From the NCBI GenBank assembly GCA_021786915.1, contig JAJYMP010000210.1, positions 1 to 8,051 on the forward strand: a DNA stretch of 8,051 bases. Direction: 5' to 3'. Numbering within the stretch: position 1 is the stretch's first letter; every line of letters begins with the position of its first letter. The position numbers and the translations under genes were made by a program. The notes under the pieces were generated by a model. That model made no database searches. It was not told the origin of the DNA and worked only from the letters and a program-made list of their open reading frames with translations. Of the stretch, positions 1 through 5,618 are shown piece after piece. This DNA comes from Chloroflexota bacterium. GTDB taxonomy: Bacteria > Chloroflexota > Limnocylindria > Limnocylindrales > CSP1-4.

Positions 1-60
1 CCCACGCCGCTCCAGGCCCGGGCGTTCGAGCTGATCGGGGTCTCTCCCGGCTCGCTGTAG
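1..60 (+). CDS. C-terminal tail of an unidentified gene (partial)
   Basis: Frame 1 is open from the window edge to a TAG at 58-60, giving 19 residues that end in AFELIGVSPGSL. Eighteen of the 19 sense codons end in G or C, the pattern of real coding sequence in this window, and the frame runs in the same direction as the IS that follows. I do not recognise the family with confidence; the short hydrophobic end vaguely resembles C-termini of some transposases, which is a weak impression. The gene body lies outside the window. Confidence 0.5.
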   Translation, partial: PTPLQARAFELIGVSPGSL

Positions 61-74
61 TCAGAGCGCCGCAC

Positions 75-84
75 CCCACGTGGG
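75..84. repeat. Perfect 10-bp palindrome after the partial gene
   Basis: CCCACGTGGG is a perfect inverted repeat 15 bases after the stop of the left-edge gene. It has no loop and no following T-run, so it is not a rho-independent terminator. It could be a protein-binding site (CACGTG core) or chance in GC-rich DNA. The rest of 61-133 shows nothing else I can name. Confidence 0.2.
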
Positions 85-133
85 CCGATTCGTGCACAGG
101 CCGGCCCGTTCCTGGCTGGAAGTTCGGATTAGC

Positions 134-155
134 TGACGTTGTAGGGCGGGGAGAG
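134..155 (+). repeat. Possible left terminal inverted repeat of the IS3 element
   Basis: The segment begins TGACGTTG and continues GGGCGGGGAGAG. Allowing a gap of about four bases, it aligns to the reverse complement of 1619-1636 with roughly 12 of 18 positions identical, the best block being the GGTGAGA-like part. The match is imperfect and the exact end is uncertain. Confidence 0.3.
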
Positions 156-170
156 GAACCACCACACCCC

Positions 171-599
171 ATGCTCGAACCCCTGGCACCGCGCGCCCTG
201 GTGGGCCATGCTGCGCCGATGCCCGACCCCGAAGTCCGCGAGCGCCCGCTGCGCCGGACGTTCACCGCCGCGTACAAGCTCCGCATCGTCGAGGAGGCGA
301 ACGCAGCATCCGAACCCGGCGCCGTCACCGCGCTCCTCCGGCGCGAGGGCCTGTACAGCTCGCACCTCGTCGAGTGGCGCCGGCTGTACCGGGCCGGCGC
401 CCTGTCGGGCCTTGCCCGGCCACGGGGTCGCCCGGCGCCCCACCCGCTGGCGGCCGAGAACGACCGCCTGCGGGACACCATCGACCGCCTTGAAGCGCGC
501 CTCGTCCGGGCCGAGAAGGTGATCGCCGTCCAGGGAAACGTCTCGGCGCTCTTGCGGGAGCTCTCCCTTGGGAGCGCCGATCCGAAGGACGAGCGTTGA
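171..599 (+). CDS. IS3-family transposase OrfA
   Basis: 142-residue DNA-binding subunit of the IS3 transposase. Residues about 30-75 (FTAAYKLRIV ... LVEWRRLYRAG) form the helix-turn-helix that recognises the IS ends. Residues about 93-127 form a leucine-zipper-like coiled coil (AENDRLRDTIDRLEARL), used in this family for OrfA/OrfAB dimerisation. The length is slightly above the usual 90-120. I chose ATG 171 because a purine-rich GGGGAGAGG at 148-156 precedes it, although the gap of about 14 bases is long; ATG 219 would also keep the HTH but has no Shine-Dalgarno. The gene overlaps OrfB by four bases (TTGA). In this family OrfA alone usually acts as a regulator, while the frameshifted OrfAB is the active transposase. 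Confidence 0.88.
   Translation: MLEPLAPRALVGHAAPMPDPEVRERPLRRTFTAAYKLRIVEEANAASEPGAVTALLRREGLYSSHLVEWRRLYRAGALSGLARPRGRPAPHPLAAENDRLRDTIDRLEARLVRAEKVIAVQGNVSALLRELSLGSADPKDER
533..580 (+). promoter_or_regulatory. Predicted -1 programmed ribosomal frameshift signal
   Basis: GGGAAAC at 533-539 fits the slippery rule X XXY YYZ and is correctly phased: the OrfA codons are GGA (534-536) and AAC (537-539). Three bases later a hairpin begins. Positions 543-551 pair with 572-580 (nine Watson-Crick pairs), wobble pairs continue at 552-554 with 569-571, and an inner stem 556-559/564-567 closes a four-base loop. The OrfB frame is open from 494, just after a TGA at 491-493, so a -1 slip yields an OrfAB fusion of about 477 residues (123 from OrfA, 354 from the OrfB frame). 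The three-base spacer is shorter than the usual 5-9, so the stem base may be partly melted at the pause. Confidence 0.72.
584..589 (+). promoter_or_regulatory. Ribosome binding site for independent OrfB start
   Basis: GAAGGA lies six bases upstream of TTG 596, a good spacing. It decides the OrfB start and offers a route to OrfB alone by reinitiation or coupling at the TTGA overlap, besides the frameshift upstream. Confidence 0.5.
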
Positions 600-1603
600 T
601 CGCTCTCGGGGTCGACGAGCTCGTCCCGGTCATCGGGACCCGGGATGCCTGTCGTGCCATGGCCGTGCCCCGAGCCACCCACTACCGGCGCCACCGGGGA
701 CGACGCCACGGACCCCCGAAGCCGCGCCCGGCGCCGCCCCGGGCGCTGTCCGACCCCGAGCGGGCCGCCGTGCTCGCCGAGCTCCACGCCGATCGCTTCG
801 CGGACACGGCCCCGGCTGCCGTGTACGCCACCCTCCTCGACGAGGGCACCTACCTCGCGTCGCAGCGCACGATGTACCGGATCCTCGCCGCGAACGCCGA
901 GGTCCGCGAGCGGCGCGACCAGCTCCGCCACCCGGTCTACGCCAAGCCCGAGCTCCTGGCCACCGGACCCCGCCAGCTCATGAGCTGGGACATCACCAAG
1001 CTGCGGGGTCCCGCCAAGTGGACCCACTACCACCTCTACGTGATCCTCGACGTCTTCAGCCGGTACGTGCCCGGCTGGATGGTCGCCACCCGCGAGAGCG
1101 CCGTCCTCGCCGAGCGCCTGATCAGGGAGACCGCCGCCAAGGAGGGCATCGAGCCGGGCCAGCTCACGCTCCACGCCGACCGGGGCACCTCGATGCGCAG
1201 CAAGGACGTCGCCCTCCTGCTCGCCGACCTCGGGATCGAGCAGAGCCACAGCCGGCCGCACGTCTCCAACGACAACCCGTACAGCGAGGCGGCCTTCAAG
1301 ACCCTCAAGTACCGGCCGACCTTCCCTGACCGCTTCGGCTCGCTCGAGGACGCCCGGGCCTTCTGCACCACCTTCTTCACCTGGTACAACACCGTCCACC
1401 GCCACGCCGGGATCGGCCTGCTCACCCCGGCCGACGTCCACGCCGGACGGGCGCCCGAGATCACCGCGGCCCGTGCCGTCACCCTCGACGCCGCCTACGC
1501 GGCCCATCCCGAACGCTTCGTCCGCCGGCCGCCCACGCCGCCAGTGCTGCCCACTGCCGTCTGGATCAACCCGCCGCCGACAAAGGAGACGCCGCCTCGG
1601 TAA
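596..1603 (+). CDS. IS3-family transposase OrfB (DDE catalytic subunit)
   Basis: 335-residue catalytic part of the IS3 transposase, which cuts and joins the IS ends through a figure-eight/circle intermediate. Residues about 50-103 match the HTH_21 region before the RNase H-like integrase core (about 118-285). The catalytic triad is visible: D132 in SWDITK, D195 in HADRG and E231 in NPYSEAAFKTLK, with 35 residues between the last two (DD35E) and the conserved Lys seven residues after the Glu (K238). The C-terminus WYNTVHRHAGIGLLTPADVH is the usual family ending. The start is TTG overlapping the OrfA stop; the frame stays open upstream to 494, as needed for the OrfAB fusion. There is no internal stop or frameshift, so it looks functional. 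The last 15-20 residues are Pro-rich and variable. Confidence 0.95.
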   Translation: MIALGVDELVPVIGTRDACRAMAVPRATHYRRHRGRRHGPPKPRPAPPRALSDPERAAVLAELHADRFADTAPAAVYATLLDEGTYLASQRTMYRILAANAEVRERRDQLRHPVYAKPELLATGPRQLMSWDITKLRGPAKWTHYHLYVILDVFSRYVPGWMVATRESAVLAERLIRETAAKEGIEPGQLTLHADRGTSMRSKDVALLLADLGIEQSHSRPHVSNDNPYSEAAFKTLKYRPTFPDRFGSLEDARAFCTTFFTWYNTVHRHAGIGLLTPADVHAGRAPEITAARAVTLDAAYAAHPERFVRRPPTPPVLPTAVWINPPPTKETPPR

Positions 1604-1988
1604 TCTCCACCACCGCGTGTCTCACCGGGCTTGACAAGTTCCGGAGGAGCACGGCGACGCAGACCCCTATGAGCCACAGCCACGTTCGTCGCGGCTTGGG
1701 AGCGGGCAGCAGCGAAGTCGGTGATGGTCCGCCAGCGGGCGGCCGGAGACTGGGGAGCGGGGAGGCATACGGCGACGTCGGAACCTGATCGGGCCCCGCA
1801 AGCGGGAGGCTTCCCGGACCGCGTAATCGAGCGTTGACCCGTCTCGTGCCTCGGCAGGCGGGATAGCGGGAGCAGCCGAGGAACGCACCGTAGCGTCCTC
1901 TCCGCGTCCGCATCGGGGATCCGCATCGCGGGCATCCAACAGAGCGCGCCGTAGCCGCATCCTTTCGGCCACCCTCTCTGGGACGCAT
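1566..1988 (-). CDS. Topoisomerase-type C4 zinc-ribbon membrane protein, probably truncated by the IS
   Basis: 140-residue ORF. Residues 18-50 (GCPRCGSPM ... GCSRYPACRGTRR) form a complete zf-C4_Topoisom motif: C19-x2-C22-x16-C39-x5-C45, with the family's 'G-Y/F-G-x-F-x-G-C-S-x-Y-P-x-C' layout. In topoisomerase I this domain binds single-stranded DNA; in small stand-alone proteins its role is unclear. After a Pro/Ser-rich linker (55-98), residues about 101-116 (RTWLWLIGVCVAVLL) look like one membrane helix. Residues from about 118 on lie inside the inferred IS end (left of 1637), and the stop at 1566 falls within OrfB, so the original C-terminus was probably replaced by IS-encoded residues. 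ATG 1988 directly follows an in-frame TGA; no strong Shine-Dalgarno is seen, so the start is uncertain. Confidence 0.6.
   Translation of the reverse strand: MRPREGGRKDAATARSVGCPRCGSPMRTRRGRYGAFLGCSRYPACRGTRRVNARLRGPGSLPLAGPDQVPTSPYASPLPSLRPPAGGPSPTSLLPAPKPRRTWLWLIGVCVAVLLRNLSSPVRHAVVEITEAASPLSAAG
1619..1636 (-). repeat. Possible right terminal inverted repeat of the IS3 element
   Basis: Read on the minus strand this is TGTCAAGCCCGGTGAGAC. It starts with the TG expected of IS3 ends, lies 16-33 bases after the OrfB stop, and partly matches the segment before OrfA. It also falls inside the 3' part of the zinc-ribbon gene on the other strand, consistent with an insertion into that gene. Confidence 0.4.
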
Positions 1989-2019
1989 TCACCCGGGATG
2001 ACCTTGGATCGATCATAAG

Positions 2020-2039
2020 TCCGTCAATCCGCGGACGGA
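2020..2039. repeat. Hairpin upstream of the zinc-ribbon gene
   Basis: TCCGTC (2020-2025) and GACGGA (2034-2039) form a perfect six-base stem with an eight-base loop, about 30 bases upstream of the minus-strand zinc-ribbon start. No T-run follows on either strand. It could be an operator-like inverted repeat or chance. Confidence 0.25.
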
Positions 2040-2105
2040 GTGTGCGGGGCGCTACGCCCGCTGGCGCTCCGGCTCATACGGGCGCTCTACTCGCGGCCGA
2101 GTCCA

Positions 2106-2121
2106 GTCTGCTGTCGCAGAC
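2106..2121. repeat. Short perfect hairpin
   Basis: GTCTGC (2106-2111) and GCAGAC (2116-2121) pair around a TGTC tetraloop. No U-run follows, so it is not a standard terminator. Function unknown. Confidence 0.25.
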
Positions 2122-2425
2122 ACAAGGTCAAGCAGCGCCCGCTCGTGGGACCCGACGTCGTCGGGCCGCTCATCACCCATCAGACGGATCGCGATGAAGG
2201 CCGTGCGTCGTCCATCGTGTAAGCAGCCTCCCTGTACCGCAGAACGCCTGATACCGCGCCCGTTGGGTCGGTGGCCGACCGTCGCGGACGTCGGTCACGA
2301 CCGCCCGTATCGTCTCGCAGCCGTCGGCCCGGATTATCGCCCCCGGATGGCCGACGGAAGCTGCCCGAGCCCCTGCTGGTGACCGACACGGTGGCGCGTC
2401 CGGCGGGCGTGCGACCAACCACCCG

Positions 2426-2433
2426 AAAGGAGG
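2426..2433 (+). promoter_or_regulatory. Strong orphan Shine-Dalgarno sequence
   Basis: AAAGGAGG is the strongest plus-strand ribosome-binding sequence in the otherwise empty stretch. Possible starts follow at GTG 2436 (too close, two bases), GTG 2440 (six bases, ideal) and ATG 2446 (twelve bases). None opens a long recognisable gene, so it may be the preserved 5' end of a broken gene or serve a leader peptide. Confidence 0.4.
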
Positions 2434-2439
2434 CTGTGA

Positions 2440-2457
2440 GTGAGCATGACCGCTTGA
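2440..2457 (+). CDS. Five-codon mini-ORF behind the orphan Shine-Dalgarno (speculative)
   Basis: GTG AGC ATG ACC GCT TGA would encode MSMTA at ideal spacing from AAAGGAGG. The alternative start GTG 2436 would give 55 residues (MSEHDRLTRR ...) ending at 2603 inside the tRNA-His fragment, which suggests a gene start fused to unrelated sequence. Neither product is recognisable. I list it only because the ribosome-binding site is so clear. Confidence 0.15.
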   Translation: MSMTA

Positions 2458-2573
2458 CCCGACGCGTGCCCGGGCGCTGGTGCGAGACCGAAGTGCAGCA
2501 GTCTCTGCAGCAATCTGGGCGCCGCTCGCCACCTCTCGATGCCGGTTTGCGCCGGTCATTCGTGCGGGGGGGT

Positions 2574-2628
2574 TGGGGTGGCCTACGGGGCTCGAACCCG
2601 TGACCTTCGGAGCCACAATCCAATGCTC
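2574..2628 (-). pseudogene. tRNA-His(GTG) 3' fragment, 5' third missing
   Basis: Read on the minus strand, 2628 to 2574 matches tRNA positions 22-76. It holds the D-stem 3' strand GAGC, A26, an anticodon stem TTGGA/TCCGA around the loop TTGTGGC (anticodon GTG, His), a five-base variable loop AGGTC, a T-arm ACGGG/CCCGT with loop TTCGAGC, the acceptor 3' strand AGGCCAC, discriminator C73 (typical of tRNA-His) and an encoded CCA. The bases that should supply the acceptor 5' strand (GTGGCCT, with G-1) and the D-stem 5' strand (GCTC) are absent from 2629-2650. The molecule therefore cannot fold as a full tRNA. The retained 3' part with encoded CCA is what tRNA-targeting integrases leave at the distal end of an island. 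It begins 40 bases after the cpaB stop, on the same strand. Confidence 0.8.
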
Positions 2629-2668
2629 GGCGGTTGTCCCTCATCGCGCGGACGACGTCATGTCGGCC

Positions 2669-3361
2669 TCACGGGCTCTTCCCCGGCTGCGAGAGGGCGA
2701 GGTAGAAGGTCGACGTGAGCGCCTGGGTCGCGAAGGCGGCCTCGGACGCCGCCGGGATTGCGATGACGACGCTGCCGAGCCTGGGCGCGACGAGGACGCC
2801 CGAGCTGCTCCCATTCGTGGCGCCGGTCGTGAGCGCCTGTCCGTCCGCCGTCCGCAGGGCGAGGATCAGGAGGCCCTGGCCCATGACCTGCGCCGCGGGC
2901 GGGCTCGCGGCCGCACCCGCCGCGGTCCCGGTCTTGAGCGCATCGGGAACGGCGATCACGTCGACCCGCGCGCCGGGCGCGAGCGCGGCGCCGACGGCCT
3001 GGCTCGGGTCGACCGGGAGCGCGAAGGCGACCTGGCCCGGGGCGAGCGGGGCGCCGAAGCCGAGCGCCCGCTCGCCGGGCGTGCGCTCGAGGGCGCGCCG
3101 GTCGACCGTCTCCCCGGCCAGGAGCGGCAGCGCCGCGTAGGAGCCCACGACCTCGTCGGCCGAGCGGGCGGCGCCGGACGGGGCGTCGGCCGGGCTGACC
3201 CGGATCGTCTCGACCATGTCCGCGGTGATCTGGGTCAGTACCGGCACGTCGACGGTCGCGCGCACGACGACCGTGCGGGGCTGGCTGAACAGGTAGACGC
3301 CGCCCGCGACGAGCCCGGCGACCAGGAACACGACGATGTACGGGGCGCGGCGGACGCGCAT
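2669..3361 (-). CDS. cpaB: Flp pilus assembly protein CpaB/RcpC
   Basis: 230-residue periplasmic or cell-surface component of the Tad/Flp pilus. In diderm systems CpaB/RcpC is linked to the outer-membrane secretin and pilus stability; its role in lineages without that secretin is unclear. Residues 7-25 form an N-terminal signal anchor (APYIVVFLVAGLVAGGVYL). Residues about 30-92 form the SAF domain (VVVRATVDVPVLTQITADMV ... LLAGETVDRRAL). Residues about 95-222 form the RcpC-like region (VAFALPVDPSQAVGAALAPG, ARVDVIAVP, VVIAIPA). The length is typical to slightly short. The start is ATG 3361 with GGGGAGGGAAG just upstream, 15 bases after the preceding gene. It is the last gene of the operon, whereas cpaB is often an early gene in Tad loci. 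Confidence 0.88.
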   Translation of the reverse strand: MRVRRAPYIVVFLVAGLVAGGVYLFSQPRTVVVRATVDVPVLTQITADMVETIRVSPADAPSGAARSADEVVGSYAALPLLAGETVDRRALERTPGERALGFGAPLAPGQVAFALPVDPSQAVGAALAPGARVDVIAVPDALKTGTAAGAAASPPAAQVMGQGLLILALRTADGQALTTGATNGSSSGVLVAPRLGSVVIAIPAASEAAFATQALTSTFYLALSQPGKSP

Positions 3362-3376
3362 CGCTTCCCTCCCCTG

Positions 3377-4606
3377 TCAGTGGCTGACCGCGGCGTAGAC
3401 GACGGTCACCGCGACGTCGCCGGCCACGGTGGTGTCGCGGACGGTGCCGTCGGCGTAGGTGGTCTGGAGCGCGAGGACGAGGCGCACCGGGTAGGAGCCC
3501 GCGCCCGCGAGCGGCGCGTCCCACTGGATCGCGACCGGGTCCGCCGCCGGGTACGACCCGGTCGGGGTGGCGTCGGCGGCGTCGTTGACGCCGCGCTCGT
3601 AGCGGTACGAGAGCAGGACTGTCTTCGCGCCCCCGATGACGACGCCGCCCGAGCGCATGACGCCCTCCGTCACGATCACCGGGCGCACGAAGAGCGAGCA
3701 GTGGAGCCCGCGCGGCCACCACAGCGCGGCGTGGCCGGCGGCGTCGGCCGGCACCGCCGTGCCGTCGGGCAGGGTCCCCGAGGGGCTCGCGCCGACGGTC
3801 ACGACGGGCGGGACGTAGTCGATCGGAAGCGCCGACACCCCGGTCGCGCTGTTGCTGATGTCGATCGCGAACGGCACCACCTGCTCGAGCGGCACGCCGT
3901 CCGGCGTGAAGAACGCGCCGTACGCCTGGCCAGTGACGTGGGCCGTCGCGACGACGTCGAACGTGCCCGCGCCGTACGCGTGGGTCGTCGAGAGGCTGTC
4001 GGTGCCGTCGCCCTGGAAGGCCCGCTGCGCTCCGTCGCCGAAGTCGACGGCCCACCGCTCGACCCGGACCGAGCCCGGGATGACGTATGCCGAGATCGCC
4101 TTGCCCAGGAAGGCGCGCCAGCCGGTCGTCAGCTCGGCGGTCACCGCCCGGTCGGTCTTGGCCGGAGCCGTCACCGGGTCGACCGCGACCGCCAGGTACA
4201 GGCTCATGTCCGCGAACCCGGACGGCGCGACGCCGATCGCGGACTCGGGGCCGCACACCGTGGTCGACTCCGGGTTCGCCGAGTTGACCGCGGTGCCGTC
4301 GCTTGTGCGGTGGACGATGATCCAGTACGCGTGGCAGTAGGGGCTCGGGTTGCCCTGGCCCTGCCACTCGGACCAAAACTCGGTCTTGACGGGCTGGCCG
4401 CGCTGCTCCGGCGGCGCCCAGTGCCCGTTGACCTGGACCCCCACGTAGCCGTGCCCCTGGTCGCTGTGCCAGGTCGAGAGGTTGACCGCGACCCCCGGAT
4501 CGATGGCCAGTGCGTGGCCCGCGGCGAGCAGCCACAGCGCGAGCCCGAGCGGCATCGATGCGAGCAATGCCTTCACTGGCGTGACGTGTACGAGTCGACC
4601 AGCCAC
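3377..4606 (-). CDS. Secreted protein with a PKD-like domain, pilus-operon associated
   Basis: 409-residue exported protein of unknown function. Residues 1-34 read as a signal peptide with charged residues (R4, K12), a hydrophobic core (LGLALWLLAAG) and a probable cut after HALA. Residues about 175-226 resemble a PKD/Ig-like fold (RWAVDFGDG ... TTHAYGAGTFDVVATAHV), with the typical 'DFGDG' and 'HxYxxxGxFxV' elements. A second beta-rich stretch follows at about 355-405. Only three Cys are seen (91, 118, 303). The GTG 4606 start overlaps the upstream gene by 34 bases and has AAGAAGG ten bases before it. ATG 4555 is possible but removes the positive n-region. Its place between the pseudopilin genes and cpaB suggests an extracellular accessory or adhesin role (inference). 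No transmembrane helix is seen after the signal. Confidence 0.75.
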   Translation of the reverse strand: MAGRLVHVTPVKALLASMPLGLALWLLAAGHALAIDPGVAVNLSTWHSDQGHGYVGVQVNGHWAPPEQRGQPVKTEFWSEWQGQGNPSPYCHAYWIIVHRTSDGTAVNSANPESTTVCGPESAIGVAPSGFADMSLYLAVAVDPVTAPAKTDRAVTAELTTGWRAFLGKAISAYVIPGSVRVERWAVDFGDGAQRAFQGDGTDSLSTTHAYGAGTFDVVATAHVTGQAYGAFFTPDGVPLEQVVPFAIDISNSATGVSALPIDYVPPVVTVGASPSGTLPDGTAVPADAAGHAALWWPRGLHCSLFVRPVIVTEGVMRSGGVVIGGAKTVLLSYRYERGVNDAADATPTGSYPAADPVAIQWDAPLAGAGSYPVRLVLALQTTYADGTVRDTTVAGDVAVTVVYAAVSH

Positions 4607-5130
4607 CTTGCGCCGACCTTCTTGACGACCGCGGTCACGTGGTAGGCGGGCAGGACGTTGGGCGATTCGATGGGCTGCCCGGTCTTGAGGTCGATGTTGT
4701 AGCCGCCCTCCGTGTAGTCGAACGTGACGGCGGCCTCCGTCGTGGACGTGCTCTGGACGGCCAGGCCGTCGAGGCGCAGCACCGTCAGGACCGAGCCCTT
4801 GCCCTTGTCCTTCTGGCCTTGCAGGAAGGCGGAGATCGACAGGTATGCATCGGCCTGGTCGCTGGTCACGAACGGGAGGGCTAGCGTCGGGTCATCCGTA
4901 CGGCGTGCCCGACCGAAGGCGTCGAAGAACGCCCGGACCGCGGCCTCTGGCGTGGATGTCGGATCCGACGAGGCCGATGCCGAGGCTGATGCCGATGGGA
5001 TCGGCGATGGGCTGGGGCTCGCGCTACCCCCACCCGCGATGAGCACGGCAACGAGCACGACGAGCACGACGGCGACGCTCGCGGCAATCGCGACCGGCAG
5101 CCGAAACCGGGGCGGGACAGTCATCGTCAT
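4573..5130 (-). CDS. Membrane-anchored NTF2-like protein of the pilus operon
   Basis: 185-residue protein. Residues 11-33 form one membrane helix (LPVAIAASVAVVLVVLVAVL). Residues 34-60 are a low-complexity Ser/Ala/Pro linker (repeated SASA/SPSP), encoded by a degenerate GCCGAT-type repeat at about 4969-5010. Residues about 61-185 look like a small alpha+beta NTF2/SnoaL-type fold: helix PEAAVRAFFDAFGRA at the front and strands AYHVTAVVKKVGARWLVDSY at the end. I assign the fold from this pattern only; no catalytic residues are evident. The topology would put the domain outside the membrane. The start ATG 5130 overlaps the upstream stop (ATGA), with GAGG close upstream; ATG 5124 is an alternative with better spacing. 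It probably helps assemble or regulate the pilus, but no function is known. Confidence 0.7.
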   Translation of the reverse strand: MTMTVPPRFRLPVAIAASVAVVLVVLVAVLIAGGGSASPSPSPIPSASASASASSDPTSTPEAAVRAFFDAFGRARRTDDPTLALPFVTSDQADAYLSISAFLQGQKDKGKGSVLTVLRLDGLAVQSTSTTEAAVTFDYTEGGYNIDLKTGQPIESPNVLPAYHVTAVVKKVGARWLVDSYTSRQ

Positions 5131-5618
5131 GTCCTCGCAGCCGCGGAGCCCGCGATGTCGAGCGTCACGACCGGGCCGAGGCCGGCGAGGCCGAGCAGCG
5201 GCACCCGCACCGGGGCCCGGATCTCGATCGAGACCGTCGGGGCGGTGTTCGCGGCGCCCGTGACCGGGTCGGTGCCCGGGGCGTTCGTCACGCTGACGCG
5301 GGCGCCCGCCGCGATCTCGGCCGGCGAGGCGGAGAGCAGGGTCGACGAAGCCGCGAGGTTCGCCGCGAGGTACTGGCGGGCGAGCGCGTCCGCCTGGTCG
5401 GGCACCAGCCGGGGCGCGCCGCCGGCCGCGAGGGCGGTCACGTCGAGCGCCTGCGTCGCGGTGAGCGCGGCCATGTCGATCTGCGCCCGGAGCCTCGCGC
5501 GCATCCCCTCGAGCGTCCCGACCGCCAGCACCAGCGACAGGACGAGCATGAGGAGCGGGAACAGCAGCACCGCGTAGACGGCGACCTGGCCGCGCTCGCC
5601 CGCGCTCCTCGCGGCCAT
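5127..5618 (-). CDS. TadE/TadG-like pilus assembly protein
   Basis: 163-residue protein with a short basic N-terminus (ARSAGERGQ), one hydrophobic segment at about 12-34 (VAVYAVLLFPLLMLVLSLVLAV), then an amphipathic helix (EGMRARLRAQIDMAALTATQAL) and a beta-rich C-terminus. The layout is that of the TadE/TadF/TadG family, whose members sit in the inner membrane and form minor pilus components. A TadE-style cleavage point would be G10|Q11, but position +5 is Tyr15 instead of the Glu that prepilin peptidase substrates carry, so processing is doubtful. It is much shorter than full TadG and has no von Willebrand A domain. The start ATG shares its A with the upstream stop (TGATG); the end overlaps the next gene by four bases (ATGA). 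Translational coupling is likely on both sides. Confidence 0.75.
   Translation of the reverse strand: MAARSAGERGQVAVYAVLLFPLLMLVLSLVLAVGTLEGMRARLRAQIDMAALTATQALDVTALAAGGAPRLVPDQADALARQYLAANLAASSTLLSASPAEIAAGARVSVTNAPGTDPVTGAANTAPTVSIEIRAPVRVPLLGLAGLGPVVTLDIAGSAAART

Larger units (their letters stand above)
134..1636 (+). mobile_element. IS3-family insertion sequence
   Basis: The two-gene layout is characteristic of the IS3 family: a small HTH/leucine-zipper OrfA overlapping a DD35E OrfB in the -1 frame. The length of about 1.5 kb fits the family (roughly 1.2-1.6 kb). The ends are inferred. The right end is placed at 1636, where the reverse strand begins TGTCAAGCCCGG. The left end is placed near 134-140, where an imperfect match occurs before OrfA. 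No convincing target-site duplication is visible, so either end may be off by several bases or the element may have undergone a later rearrangement. Both ORFs are intact with all catalytic residues, so the element looks potentially active. Confidence 0.75.
1989..2573. other. Intergenic stretch without a convincing gene
   Basis: These 585 bases separate the zinc-ribbon gene from the tRNA fragment. Open frames exist on both strands, but none shows a recognisable domain, a sustained G/C third-position pattern and a good start together. Content I can point to: hairpins at 2020-2039 and 2106-2121, and a strong orphan Shine-Dalgarno at 2426-2433. It may be debris of older accessory genes. Confidence 0.5.

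Noticed and set aside
1036..1482. 148-residue minus-strand frame inside OrfB
   Set aside because: It is fully antisense to the catalytic core of the transposase and shows no domain of its own.
1495..2016. 173-residue minus-strand open frame overlapping the zinc-ribbon gene
   Set aside because: No motif and uneven composition. The overlapping frame 1566-1988 carries the full four-Cys zinc ribbon and a membrane helix.
2020..2121. Hairpins at 2020-2039 and 2106-2121 as rho-independent terminators
   Set aside because: Neither is followed by a T-run on either strand, and no confidently called gene ends just before them.
2173..2644. Two minus-strand open frames (147 and 154 residues) across the empty stretch
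   Set aside because: Their recognisable starts (such as GHGFEPRRPP or KVTGSSPVGHP) are typical spurious translations of tRNA T-arm sequence, and the rest shows no domain.
2574..2650. A complete functional tRNA-His
   Set aside because: No acceptor 5' strand complementary to AGGCCAC and no GCTC to pair with GAGC is present at the right distance (2629-2650).
2658..4535. 625-residue minus-strand open frame overlapping cpaB and the PKD-like gene
   Set aside because: Arg/Gly/Pro-rich and without motifs; it is an out-of-frame reading of the two real genes on the same strand.
2480..4645. 721-residue plus-strand open frame opposite cpaB and the PKD-like gene
   Set aside because: The product is an Arg/Asp/Gly/His-rich string with no domain, and it starts inside the tRNA fragment region. 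Such long antisense frames are expected opposite GC-rich genes with strong third-position bias. The minus-strand genes have signal peptides, recognisable domains and Shine-Dalgarno sequences.
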